Shown one piece after another: positions 32,656-44,345 of a stretch of DNA of 64,000 nt; position 1 is the first letter of the stretch; each line of letters starts with the position of its first letter. The notes beneath the pieces were generated by a model. That model searched no databases. It saw nothing but the letters and a program-made list of their open reading frames with translations, and was not told the origin of the DNA. A program made the translations under genes and the position numbers. This DNA is from Ophiostoma sp. CBS 140.51 (lineage: Eukaryota; Ascomycota; Sordariomycetes; Ophiostomatales; Ophiostomataceae), in NCBI GenBank assembly GCA_029298735.1, contig JANSLP010000037.1, forward strand, positions 1 through 64,000, in the 5' to 3' direction.

Positions 32656-33456
32656 ATGGCTAGCATTTCCCTCCGGCAGTCCATTGCCTGGCTGCCCGAC
32701 CCGCACAGCGAGGCAACCTCGACGGTGGTGCTTACTTCACCCCAACGCCGCTTCGTTGATGTGCGCATTTTGCTGTCGGCGGGTGCCAAACCTTCAATGG
32801 CGGATGGCAGCTTCTCAGCCCCTAGTTCACCGTCCACCCTTGGCCTCGATTGGGCCCTGGCCGGCACCTCTTCGTCGACGCCCGTGGCTGACACAAACGG
32901 CAAGTTCTCTGACGGCGTCTGGCGGCACTGGGTGGACAGCCGGTACGCGGATGCCGATTCACAGGTGGACGCAGGACGCAATATCGAGCAACCTGATGGC
33001 AGCGTCTTGGAGGTGGGCTGCATGGAGAACCCTGCGACAGGCCAGGTCGCCGCCTACGAAGAAGTCTGGCGGGACATTGCGCCGGTGTCATCCTTCCCAG
33101 AAAACGGCAAACCGCCACGGTGTGTCGTCCTGCAGATGCACAACACCGAGACCAACGACCGCGGTGTGGTCGAGCTGCTGGGCCAGTTCTGTCAGGGCAT
33201 CTCGCGCACACAGAAAGAGGGTGTCACAGTGGAGCGGTGGCAGTGGCTGCCGACGGAGTCGATGGCGCGGGGTGATGGACGGAACGAGGTGTACAGGAGC
33301 AGTTCACCATCCTCGACTTGGCAGATGCTCTTCCGGCACGGGTCGGGGTCACTACCTTGTGTCTGTGCCATTACGGGAGCCGAGAAGTTGGCAGAGGGCG
33401 AAACGGTGACGTCTGGCGGCGCAACTTGGACTGTGGTGGAGGCTACGGATGTGTAA
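32656..33456 (+). CDS. HRI1: HRI1 family protein
   Basis: A single exon of 266 residues starting at ATG 32656 (cacagaATGg). The open frame extends further upstream, but the family N-terminus (MASISLRQSIAWLPDPHSEATSTVVLTSP) fixes this start. Features of the family are RRFVDVRILL near the N-terminus, GLDWALAGTSSS, GVWRHWVDSR, GSVLEVGCMENPATG and CVVLQMHNTE, consistent with the two beta-barrel-like halves of Hri1. Yeast Hri1 was found by interaction with the casein kinase Hrr25 and has no defined biochemical activity. It should be soluble and cytosolic. Confidence 0.85.
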   Translation: MASISLRQSIAWLPDPHSEATSTVVLTSPQRRFVDVRILLSAGAKPSMADGSFSAPSSPSTLGLDWALAGTSSSTPVADTNGKFSDGVWRHWVDSRYADADSQVDAGRNIEQPDGSVLEVGCMENPATGQVAAYEEVWRDIAPVSSFPENGKPPRCVVLQMHNTETNDRGVVELLGQFCQGISRTQKEGVTVERWQWLPTESMARGDGRNEVYRSSSPSSTWQMLFRHGSGSLPCVCAITGAEKLAEGETVTSGGATWTVVEATDV

Positions 33457-33647
33457 ACATGGAACATTGGAAGGTTGCATATGTAGATAACAAGAGATAT
33501 CCAATTCGAAAGAAGCTACAAAGGAAACAGCAAGTAAAGAGCACTATCATAAAGTAGGCAAGAAATTACCAGCCGCAAAAACCAAGATAACAAAACAGGG
33601 TCATAAACAAACGAGCCAAAGGTAGAACAGCAACAACTCCTCCTCCC

Positions 33648-34763
33648 CTACAGACCACGCCCGGCCACACTCTGTAGCACCTCCTGCAGCGCGCCCAAGT
33701 GCCCCCACCCGAGAACCTGACCGCCGCGCTGCAGAAGAACCTCCAGCTCGGCTACCGAAGCACCAGTGACCGTGCCGCCTAAAAGGTCTCCATCACTGGA
33801 CAAAACACCAGCAAAGAACGCCAGAGCCAGTGTGATCCATACCCACGCCTCATCGACAGACTCGCTCCCCGGGCACTGGCGAAACTCGACTGTGCCGTTA
33901 GACTTGATCGTCTTTTGACTGGACGACGAGCTGGTCTCGTACAAATTGCCAAAATTCCACTTAAACACTTTACCATGCACAAAGTCGGCCTTTTTGCCCC
34001 GAGTCATGCCAATGACGCTCTTGGCCGTAAAGAGATTCATGGCGTCGTCCATACTGAACAAGCCGCTGTTGTAGCAGGCGCGCACGATATCGAGGCAGGT
34101 GTCGAGCGAGGCGGACGCGTTGAAGGGCGTGGGCGCGGCGGCGGGGACGGGTTGCTGGGCATGTTGGGCGGCGGCCATATCGGCGATGTAGTCGTGGACG
34201 TTGTTAGCGACGACCGCGCCGCCGGAGAACATGTGGCTCATGCGGTTGGAGGCACACCAGTAGGATCCCGCCCCGGAACTGCCGTCGCCCACACGCGCGT
34301 CCGGCATGAGGGCGTCAATGGCGTGTTCGTAGTACAGAATGGCCTCGGCCAGACAAAGTGTGGCGGCGGCGCTCAGTGTATTCCCGGCGGTCGACAGGTG
34401 GACATGGGTGCTGCACGTCTCAGACGTGTGAACGGCATAGTTGCTGTGCAGCATGTCGAAGATGGTCTGCAAGTCTTTTCCCCAGACCGTCCCTTCGGCC
34501 TTAAAGACGGGGGACACGAGCTCGATGCCATACAGGTAGCTGGCAGGATCTGTCTTGATGGTCACTTCGCGGATGATGAACCACTCCTTGTATTTTTCCG
34601 GGCCATTCTTTTTGTCGTGGATGTGGTTGCTGATACCGGCTCTACTGAGACGGCGGCTGACATCTTTGGCGAGGTCGTCCCATTTGGCAAAGGGTTCCTT
34701 GTCCTGGCGGTGACCCAGGATAAGCTCAACCTCGACGCCAAAACGGATGGATGTAGAGGGCAT
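33648..34763 (-). CDS. Putative amidoligase (Amidoligase_2 family)
   Basis: A single exon of 371 residues. The N-terminal strand RFGVEVELIL (E11, E13), the motif GIELVSPVF (E81), the STHVHLS motif (H120 and H122) and a late VEFRQCPGS match the COOH-NH2 ligase-like amidoligase family, related to glutamine synthetase and gamma-glutamyl-cysteine ligase folds. Family members are predicted ATP-dependent enzymes that make amide or peptide bonds; fungal substrates are unknown. There is an Ala/Pro/Gln-rich insertion at about residues 195-215. No targeting signal is seen. It faces HRI1 convergently, with only about 190 nt between stops. Confidence 0.85.
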   Translation of the reverse strand: MPSTSIRFGVEVELILGHRQDKEPFAKWDDLAKDVSRRLSRAGISNHIHDKKNGPEKYKEWFIIREVTIKTDPASYLYGIELVSPVFKAEGTVWGKDLQTIFDMLHSNYAVHTSETCSTHVHLSTAGNTLSAAATLCLAEAILYYEHAIDALMPDARVGDGSSGAGSYWCASNRMSHMFSGGAVVANNVHDYIADMAAAQHAQQPVPAAAPTPFNASASLDTCLDIVRACYNSGLFSMDDAMNLFTAKSVIGMTRGKKADFVHGKVFKWNFGNLYETSSSSSQKTIKSNGTVEFRQCPGSESVDEAWVWITLALAFFAGVLSSDGDLLGGTVTGASVAELEVLLQRGGQVLGWGHLGALQEVLQSVAGRGL

Positions 34764-37700
34764 AATGTGAGGAGGTCAGAATGAGAGAGGGGAGAGAGAC
34801 TGCTGATGAGGACTTCTCATCATGAGCTTGAGACATCATCACGACAATCGTCATTTTATATCAGGACCAAGCGATGTTGAGTCTTCATCTCTCGCAAACC
34901 TTTCTTTAGACACGCTTACGGGGCTAGGCCATCTTGAGAGATTGGCCTCCCAGTCCGTCGTTTGAGGTTTGCTCTTAGCAAGATGAGTATGTCCTTTGAG
35001 GCAACCTCCGAACAAAACCAAGTGGGAAAAAGGGAAACTAAGGCCTGGCCCTTTTCTTAGCATTGACCCCTGAAAATCATCAACAAACGATGATGCACCA
35101 CAAAATACGGCCACTAGCCACCCTCTTTGCGAAGCGTTGGCCTGTCTCCTTCTATTCAAGGTTTGGAATTGTCGTCGTTCTTGTCCAATCCAGATTGAAT
35201 CATGTTCGTGTTCTCCAACGTAGACGCTTGTCTTTGAGAGAGTGGAGGGCGTCGAGGGGCACCAAACAAAGGAGACAAGGCCGCGGCAACCTCTTGGTCT
35301 TTTTAAGATGGCCATGCTGTATCAGAGTTCTCATACACCGAGGTCAAAGACTGGACAAAAGACCGTGATGTCTGAGGCAAAGTGAGGGAGATACTACTTC
35401 ATGGGCTGGTCTGGCCATATCTGGGGATCTTGGAACAAGTGCTTTGCGTCTCATGGAGAAAGGATAGGTTGTGAAGACGTGAAAGATGATCGAGGGCGGC
35501 CCCTCGTTCTTTCAATGACCCTTTCTTGACCAGGTCCTTGTTTCCATGAGGACCTTGGATATCCTTTGTGTATCAGGCACAGGCTCTTAATAGCAAGACA
35601 ATTGAGGGAACGGGCACGCCTCTAAAACAAGTTAGCCAGGAATAAAGGAATACTGAGGAGAGAGAGCCAAAAGAGGCGTCATTGCTTGACATCGGCGGTA
35701 ACTTGATACTCGAGTGTCGTTGTTGGGACGGGAGTGGTGAGCAGAGCCTCAACCTGGGTGGGCATCGATATCAAGGCCGTGTGCCAAAATGGGCACAGAC
35801 AAAACAGGAACAGCTAGACATAATTTGGCCCCTCTTTCACGATGTTCCAACAGTTCCATGTCAAAGTAATAGCGGTGTAGGGTATGTGCCGGCGCTTCTG
35901 TCTTTGAGGCCTTGCCAAAACGAGACGCTATCTGGCGAAACAAGGGCAGTTCGACCAGGTCCTAGTCCGGATATGGATTGAGAAAGAAGAAAACGAAACA
36001 GATCGAAACAGCACCTCGATCATAGAAGCGGTGGTATAGTTGAGCCGACCATGTTTCCGTTTTTATTGGGTGTGGCTTAGTCGTTCTTGGGCTTATCGCA
36101 GAACACTCGTCGATATGCCTCTCGATCTTGTTATTTAGCGTGTTTGAGCAAAAACATGTTGAGTTGACGTCTCTGGCCGCTTTGGCCACCAGCCAATGGA
36201 AGAAGGTTACACAGGAGGCTCTGCAAGGATGGCCGGTGAAGAACCCCTTCTGTGAGCTTTTCTATGCACGATGGCATGCATGAACCAGAGATGTTCATGC
36301 AGTTACCAGTGAACCTGTAGGCTAGGATGTTGAGATCTGGGAGCAAATTCTCTGAGAGGTATGAGGTGAGGAAAGGAGTTTCCGTCTTTTGCACTGACTT
36401 GTGGCATTGCTTGTCGTGTGCCGGTTGCCTCTTTGGGAGGCCTTTCGGTGAGAGCGTGTAAGTCGACCCCACAGGGTGACATGGGTGCACGGAACCCTGC
36501 AAACAGCATGTTAGTATGGGAAACAGCATGATAATGGGCTATATGACCGAGAGAATTTAAAAAAAAAACATAACTTGCGAGAGGAGAAAAAAAATGCTGT
36601 CCGGAGATGTTGGTATTGACATGGATTGTGTCGTAATTGCCCGGATGGTGGTCTCGTCGACGGAGGGAAGAAATCAAAGCACAGGGTCGTTAAGCGCCCA
36701 GAAAGCGCTGTCTTGTCGAGACGGATGTAGTCAACCAGACAAGATACGCGCTCAGCTTCACCGTACACCGCACACCGTCTTTTCCGAAGGGCGTTGAACT
36801 GAAAATATTCAGACCGGTTGGCGTGTCGTCGGTGGGTCGTCACAGACAAGGCTAGCCTCGACGGGACGCACTGACACGGCTTGAGGCGCGTATCGGGTGG
36901 GAGACAAGTAGGCAAGCAGACTCAATAGCCGCCCGGTGCCTGGATGAAGTGAATTGAGACCTTGTTGGAAGGCTTGTAAAGACTGTTGGGTCTCAGGTGA
37001 CCGAGAGAACCTGCACTCCTCTTGTCAGTAAATCGAGGAAAGAAAGGATACAACGAGAAATAACCAAAACAAAGTAAACGAAGGCAAAGCCAATCCCGAA
37101 TCGGGGCTCTTAAACCACTTACACGGGCAGGAAATCAGAGCGGGCCGCCAGCAGCCAATGCCCTCTCGTCTTATCCCATCGGCCCAGCCTTGAGGTCGTC
37201 TTTGTCTTTTCTGTCGATCTTAGTTGGTTTCCGGGACTGCGGGCGGCAGTTAAAGGGCGGAGGGCGGACATGCGGCTGTGGATTCGATGGTGACAGAGAG
37301 ATGGAGAGCCTGAGAGTGGGTTTGAGTGCTCCAATTCTAGGCACACGCCATAGAAGAATAGGGGCCGGTAACCGTTCGCTCTTTCCATTTACAGTGAGCT
37401 GTGGAAAGCAAAGCCCGTTGAGCCTGCAGAATGCACCAAACGCACCTGCCGTTGGCGGCAGTCGGGCATTGCGCCAGCCAATGGGACGGCAGACGAGTGA
37501 CGCCATCCGGGGTGACGTCTAGTAAAAGGGCAAGAGCAACGGCTTTCTTTAAGGCAAACGCCATCACTGCGAATCGCAAAGGCCGGCAGCAAAGCTCTTC
37601 CGCGCATGGAATACTAAACATATGCAATCAGACGGCATCCCAGAACACGGCATGGTGTGAGCCGCATCGCTGTCTCGCCGCCTTGTCGACATCTCGTATG

Positions 37701-38425
37701 GTCTTCCTTACGAGGCACGAGCCGGGTCGCGCCTTCTGCGTAACCCCATATCGTCATGCATTGCACTTTCCCTATCCAAGTAAAAACAGATAGCTATGGA
37801 TGACACGTGTCGGAGAAGGTGCGACTGGGACGCGTTAATGAGCTCGATGAACTTCCACAACGGGAACGGTCCAAGGTTGCAAAAAGATGGAAAGAGTCAT
37901 GTATCCTGGGAAATAAAACAAGACATGGAATGCACTCGATCTTCTCGAAGTGGCTGTGAACAAGTTGCAGACAACAATGTAACAAATTGCACCTCCACCG
38001 CACCAACTCGCACGAATTCGCGACAGGCGTAAAGCTGTTTTTGTTATTATTGCCACACGCGTCGCGCAGCGCCCGGAAGGTTCTCTGTTTTCGTCCTGGA
38101 AGCATAAGCTGTCTGAGCTGAGGAACCTTTTTTCTTGGTTCGGGTTAGCGCCTGCCCAGTGCCCTGTATGGACCTGACAAATCGATCAAACGGCGAGCGG
38201 GCGGAAGGCAAAGGTGGGCCCCTGGCCATTGACAGTGGTCTGCAGTATTTAGGGACCTGAGAACCCCGCCCTGGCTTCGAGAAACCATTTTGACATCACC
38301 ATCAACACTTTGACTCGCATTCACATCCACGAGCACAAGCATCGACACACATACACGATCTCTCACGACTTTATGACTCCTACCACCACACCTTAACCAC
38401 AACTTTTACTCTCAACACCACCACC
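34764..38425. other. Long gene-free region
   Basis: About 3.7 kb without a gene I can recognise. The open frames here are short, lack codon bias and resemble no known family. The last 150 nt are an A/C-rich leader in front of the thioredoxin gene. It could hold decayed sequence or non-coding RNA, neither of which can be shown by eye. Confidence 0.5.
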
Positions 38426-38854
38426 ATGTCCGTCACCCACATTGAGGATTTCGCCGGCTTCAAGAAGCTGTTGGCCGACAACAAGTACGTCATTGCCGAC
38501 TTTTACGCCGACTGGTGCGGCCCTTGCAAGGCCATTGCCCCGCTGTACGAGAAGCTGGCGGCCGAGAACGGTCTGGCAGGCGGCCTGGCGTTCGCCAAGG
38601 TCAATGTCGACAACGTCGGCGCCGTCGCCCAAGAGTACGCCGTCTCGGCCATGCCGACGTTCCTGTTCTTTGCCGATGGCGAGCGCGCGTCGATCAATGT
38701 GGCCCCCCGCAAGGCGGGCGCGACGGCCGAGTCGGAGGAGGCGGACCCTGCCTCCAAAAAGGTGGTTGACCTGATCCGGGGTGCGGACCCGCGGGCGCTG
38801 ACGGCGGCGGCGACGCGGTTTGGCGAAGCGGCGCGGGCGGCCAAGGGGGAGTAA
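38426..38854 (+). CDS. Thioredoxin
   Basis: A single exon of 142 residues. It has the active site WCGPCK (C31, C34) after the strand YVIADFYAD, the cis-proline motif AMPTF (P77) and the terminal helix (RGADPRALTAAA). It is a cytosolic disulfide reductase supplying peroxiredoxins and ribonucleotide reductase. Compared with the usual 105-110 residues, it has an inserted charged segment after the last strand (RKAGATAESEEADPASKK, about 93-110) and a short Ala/Arg-rich tail. There is no presequence, so a cytosolic rather than mitochondrial form is likely. Confidence 0.95.
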   Translation: MSVTHIEDFAGFKKLLADNKYVIADFYADWCGPCKAIAPLYEKLAAENGLAGGLAFAKVNVDNVGAVAQEYAVSAMPTFLFFADGERASINVAPRKAGATAESEEADPASKKVVDLIRGADPRALTAAATRFGEAARAAKGE

Positions 38855-39255
38855 GCGCACTCTTTCCAGCAAAAGAACGACACACACATCCAAAATGGAG
38901 GAGATACGGATAGAGGAGGAAAGATGGATGATGGGTAACATCCCATCACGTCCAGAGGCCTGCTGGCATACGGCAAGCGACGTGGCCAGCATTCTGGTAT
39001 GGCCTACGGATATATCACAATCAAATCTACAAACGAGATTGATACCATCATGTTATCGCTGTTGAACAAGTGCTTCGTGACAATATGCTGAAATTTGTGA
39101 TCAAATGTGTATCCAAAAAATAGACTATGCGATGCAATGAAGAAAAATGTAAACGATATGGTCCCCTTCCAATCCAAAGTGCCAACAAACTCCACCTCAA
39201 AACTCCGGTACTATGAAAATAAATGCGCCTGTATATACATCTTTCCCTATATCTA
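38855..39255. other. Convergent 3' region of the thioredoxin and WD40 genes
   Basis: About 400 nt, AT-rich. It should hold both facing 3' UTRs. No gene is seen. Confidence 0.5.
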
Positions 39256-42200
39256 CTACTTCTTCTCTTCGAGAATCTTGCCGCACCGGCTGCACTGCAG
39301 CTGCTGCACACCGGCCACCCGTTTGGCCTTGAACTCCCGCCCGCCGCACTTGGTGCAGCGCATCTCGACGCCTTCATCGCCCGAGGCGCCCTCACCCAGC
39401 TCGCCCTCGCCGTCGGTGCTTGTCATCTCGGAGCTCAAACGGCTAATAATGGATCCCGAGCGGGCGTACGGACCGCCTGGCGTCATCAGATGACTAGAAT
39501 CACCGAGCCCCAAATTCAGGCGCGGGTCCATGTAGTCGTGGACATCGCCGTCCTCGGTGGCAATCGTGATGGCGGGCGACAACAATGAAGATCGGGCACC
39601 GCTCGACTTTTGCCGCGTCTGGCCTGGACGGACGGGAGACAGCTCACCCTCTGCACCACTGGCCTGCGTCTCCGACTTGGAGAGCGGCGACTTGGGCAAC
39701 AAATTGACACCGAGCGAGCGCCGGCGGCTGTGGGCAGATTTGCTGTCACTGCCACCACCGTTCTCGCTACCCTTATCACTATGCACCGAGTCCACCGGGC
39801 TGGTCGGCTCGTTGTTGTTGTTGGACGAGCTCGAACTGCCAATCAATGACGTCCGCAGACCGGCAATACCCTTCCATCGGTTCAAGTTCCAGAAACCAAA
39901 ACTGGCACCAGCTGGGTCTAGCCGCAGCTGGTCCGACCGGTAGGCCATGGTCGGCGGCAAGGACTCGACGGGCTTGATTTCGGACTCTGTCTCGTGTTCA
40001 GCTTCAGACTCCGTGTCATCAAAGTGATCGTCATGATCGTGATCGTGCTCGTGGGCGTCCTTGGGCTCCTCGATGCGAATCTTGGTCGGCGCCGGTGCCG
40101 GTGAACTCGGTGCTGCAGTGGTCGACGTATGATCACCCGACGATGGGTTGAGGATCGACTTGCCGGGCTGCCTTGCCGAAGGAGCAAACGCCGCAGACGT
40201 GGGGCTCATTGTTGCCGATGATGCCATCCCCGACCGACCGACCTGGTTGGGAGCAAAGTGTGGCGACAGAGGCGAGCTGGTCGTGGCTGCATAGGGCTGC
40301 TTGCGGGCATCGCTCGCCAGCCCCGCCGTGGCAGTCAATGGTGTCCGGGACGACTTGTTGGGCGAGATGGAGCGTTCGCTGCGCACAGGTGTTGTGCCAA
40401 TCAGCGAGTTGGGCCGGCTGCTGCCGCCCTCAATGCCGTGCCGCCAGCGGTTGATGCTGTCGGGGTTACCGCCGATTTGTGGTGAGCTGCCGGACGAAGT
40501 GATGCCGCCTGCACCGCCCGTCAAGTGTGATGGTAGCGATAGAGACCCGCGACGGGAGTGGGCGGCACTGCTGGCGCTCGTGCGGGTAATAATGCTCCCG
40601 CTGCGGCCGACGATGCGCGAACTGGCTCCGAGCTTCTGACCAAAATTGGAGCCCGTCTCCCAGCTCTCGTGCTTGCGCTTCTTGGCGGCACAGTCTTGCC
40701 GGAAGACCTTGATAATACCGGTGTCGTCGCTCGTCACGATAATGTTGCCGTCGTAGTGGGTGGAGCGGGCAATGTACGCGGGCGACTCTTCTGGGCGAGC
40801 GCGAGGTGGCGGGTGTGGAGGGGATGTCGGTGCATCTGTGCCGTCCTCGTGGTTGAGCGTGTTGTTAGACATGCCCGACTGCGAAGCCAACGTCTCTTCG
40901 AGAGACATGAGCTGAATAGGTGGCGGGTTACACAGGTCATAGATGGGGTCGCCCGATGCACCCAGCAGCTGGCGTGTCTGGACAGGTGCAAAGACGGCCG
41001 TGGTGACCATATCGCCGTGAGCGTCAAAGGTCTCGCAAGGGTAGTGGTCCTTGGTGATGGAATCGCTGGACGTGGCGTTCCAGATAAACACCTTCTTGGC
41101 CTCGCTGCCGCAGATGACATACTTGCCGTCGTCGCTGAAGCTGGCCGAAAGTTGGCCGCTGGTGTGCTCATGGCCCTTGAACTTGCAGTCCAACGTCTTG
41201 TCGCGAAGGTTGTAGAGACGGACACGTGCGTCTGTCGAGGTCACCAGGATGGCGGCATCACCAGGCCGTGCATTGGGCAGGATCATGGGTGTAATGCCGG
41301 TGATCTTGCTGCCCTTGGCGTTGCGTCCCCGAGACGAGCGAACGTGGATTTGTGTCAACGGCTTTAGGCCTTCCGTCTCCAGTAGATAACAGAAACCACT
41401 CAAGAGACCGGCAATGGCCATCTTGCCGTCAGGAGAAAAGGCGACGGCGGTAATCATGTCGGAGAGTTGGGCTGAAAAGGCGACGCTCTTGTCAGGGATA
41501 CTCCACAGCCGAAGAGTGGCGTCGAGACAGCCAGCCAAAAAGAAGCGGTCGTCCTTGGGGTGGAAGGAGACTTTGCTGACGAGCTCCTTGTGCTTGAAGG
41601 TGCACAGGCACTCTACCCGGCTGGTGTGCCATAGGCGAACAGTCTTGTCCATGGACGTCGATAGCAAGAAGTTGTTCTTGCTCCAGCTCAAGTCCAGAAT
41701 CTCGCCCGTATGGCCCTTGAATTCTTGCACGGGCTTCTCGAGGAAGACGGGCGCACTGAGCCGCTCGTTGGGGCTTTCGTCCTGGGCCTCCTGTTCCTCT
41801 TGGGATCGGCGGTCTTCGGCCGTCGAGATGACCTGCCAAATACGGACCACATGGTCCCGGCCACCCGCCGCCAGGTATTTACCGTCCTTGCTAAATTCGG
41901 TGGCCCAGACGGCGCCGCCGGTGGCCGTCTTCTTGCGGCCCTGACCAGCGGTCGAGACAGTCACGCGGCTATCGGTGTGGGCTTCCAGTGGCCGTGTACC
42001 AATCAGTTTTTGGGCGAGAAACATGCGGTCAAACTCCTTGACCTTCTTGTTGTGCAGCTTGACGCGGATGTAGCGCGGTGGCTCCTTGTGGTGGGGGATG
42101 AAGCCGGCAGAGTCGACAATGGACGAGAAGACGTGGGCATTGGAGCCGTCGTCGCGTGGCTCGCCCGCTTCGGAGGCAATGTCGCTGGCATCCTCCTTCT

Positions 42201-44345
42201 TCCTGCCTGCGCGCATGCTCAGTCGGCCGAGGAATCCTTTTCTGGTGGTGTTAGTGGGGGTGATGTAGAAAGACGGATTGTAAAGAGAACGCGGCCTACT
42301 TCTTCTCTTTCCCTACATCGGCGCTCGGTGAGGAAAAGCGCTGCAATATATCGGCAGTGGGAGACGATGCATCTGGACCAGGACTGTCTGGCCCCGGCGT
42401 GTAGGACCGGAGTTTGGGATTTCGTACTGGGTCTGTGTTTGTGCGAAGAAAGATGTGCTATTCCCGCGTATTAGCCAAGCTCTCATTCGACAAAGTCCAC
42501 AAGGGATGTGAACCAAAGTAAATAAATGGACTCCGATGCAACAGAAATGCCGCGAGGGAAATAAAGTCCGCGGCATCTTCCAAGTCCAAGAGACTAGGGT
42601 GGATTAGGCAGAGCTCAAAGCGAGCCTTGTCCATCAGTCCTTCAGTCAGGGGAACAACTCACTTGGGACAGCGGGTCGATGGACGACGTATTTGCAGAGG
42701 CGCTGCTAGACTGGACGGAAGTTGCCGATGTAGGCTGCTGTGATGGTTGTGGTGACTGGAGTTGCTGCTGTTGCCGTTGCGGCCGAGGAGACGAGGTAGA
42801 GCCTTGTTCTACATCGCCTCTAACTGGGGTCAGGGCAGATGGTCCACGCGAGAGCCTTGGCGTCTTGCGACTTGTCGACGTTCCTGCTCCTGCTGTGGGT
42901 TGTGGTGATGCCGCGGAGACTGCTGCGGCTGATGAGGGCGTGGAAGGCTGTGCTGTTTGATGTGTTAGTGTCGGTCAATGTCAAGATAAATAAAGATCTC
43001 AGGCAGCAGCATTTCTTTGCTTCTTCTCTGTCGCGTGTCGTATATTGCCATGTGGTTTTGTGCCGATTTCTCAATTTCTCAATTTCTCAATCTCCACTCC
43101 TTGAGCACCAGAGTTGAAAAGCTTATGCTTCCTGACCGCCCAAAACGCCAAGATACAAGAGATCAAGGTCGAGGTGGGGAAGAGCGAGAACAGCAAGAGA
43201 AAGCGAAAAGCGCCCGAAAAAAGGTGAACGCGTACGCCGACCCCACTCGGGGCGCAGCTTTGTTGCTTTTTGTGCTCAGACATATTTCAATGGGATAGTC
43301 TTGTACGAGCGGCTCTGCTGGATATTCAAGCATTCGGATTTCAAAAGTGCACATCTTGTGCGATACGCGGCAGTATCTTTGAAGGATATGCAAGAAGCAA
43401 AAAGAAATTGGGGCTTCCCAATTGGGGTGTGTAATTAATTGAGTGGACGAAAACGAGAACGAGGCGAGTCGAGGGAATGATATGAAAATAGAAGTCCAAG
43501 AAGTCGAGAATGTCAAAACAAGTAAGTGCAGTACGAGTGTGGGGGACAGGAGCCGAGCGGAAGATTGAACAGATCGGATTGGATACCGAATGTTGAAACA
43601 AGCTCGGGTTCCGCGTGGTGTGTGTTGCGAGGATCGCGAGAGCCAGAGAAAGTAAGACGGGTCGATGTTGTGTAGGTGTCGAGGGCCAAAAAAGTGCCAA
43701 TACGTAAAAACGCGGGGAGCCGCCGACCGGAATCAAAATAAAAGAGGGCCGGAAGAGGTACAAAAGGGGCACAACAGGCGAGAATCGGAGCCAGAAGAGG
43801 GGCACAAAAGGGAAAAGAATAAAAATAAACAAAAAAGGGGAGGATGATGCGAATCTAGGAAGGGGGACCGAAGAGAAACGGAGCAAAATAAACGGCAGCC
43901 TTGATTGTGGCTGTGGTTTTTATGCTTAAAAGGGAGATTGAGGTTGCTAGATGGGATGATGACGGGAATAGAATGCAAGCCAAAGCTCTTGGGAGACGTA
44001 AAAGAAATGGAAAGAGAAAAGGGGAATATGAAACACGAGCCGAGGAGGTATAAAAAGCTTGCCTACGCACAAATAAGAGAAGGAAGAAAAAAGCTTACCT
44101 TGACCATCGGATGACGTCGGCGTTTTGGGAAGGCTGTTGGCTGTGCCGGACGAGGCTGCGGGAGGGGCGACAATGCTGTTCCCATTGCTCCCGTTGCTGC
44201 CGCCACCACCGTTACTGCTGTTGCCGTTGAGTCCGTTGCTGCCGTTCAGTCCGTCTTTGCCGTTTCGAAAAGGCACGTCGTCCCGGGTTTGGTCAGCCTG
44301 AGGGCGGTCCTGGCCGCCCTTTATGGCTCCGAGGAGGGCGGCCAT
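39256..44345 (-). CDS. WD40 protein of the WDR44 / Laf1-Dgr2 type with C-terminal zinc ribbon
   Basis: Four exons, 44345-44099, 42952-42663, 42457-42300 and 42241-39256, encode about 1226 residues. Phases 1, 0 and 2 agree at all junctions. Intron 1 is 1146 nt; introns 2 and 3 are 205 and 58 nt. The N-terminus is low complexity (NGSNGLNGNSSNGGGGS, later Gln/Ser/Pro-rich). Exon 3 ends in a basic KEKKKGFLGRLSM motif. From about residue 340 WD40 repeats follow (AVWATEFSKDGKYLAAGGRD, GHTGEILDLSWSKNNFLLST, KVSFHPKDDRFFLAGCLD, TAVAFSPDGKMAIAG), with a last blade (DGNIIVTSDDTGIIKVFRQ). A long Ser/Pro-rich acidic tail ends in CTKCGG...CSRCGK. Human WDR44 binds Rab11; the yeast relatives Laf1/Dgr2 associate with Lam sterol-transfer proteins at ER contact sites. 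A role in membrane traffic or contact sites is inferred by homology. Confidence 0.85.

Noticed and set aside
43341..43886. 181-residue minus-strand open frame inside intron 1 of the WD40 gene
   Set aside because: Phe/Leu/Ser-rich, no domain and no good splice link in phase with exon 2.
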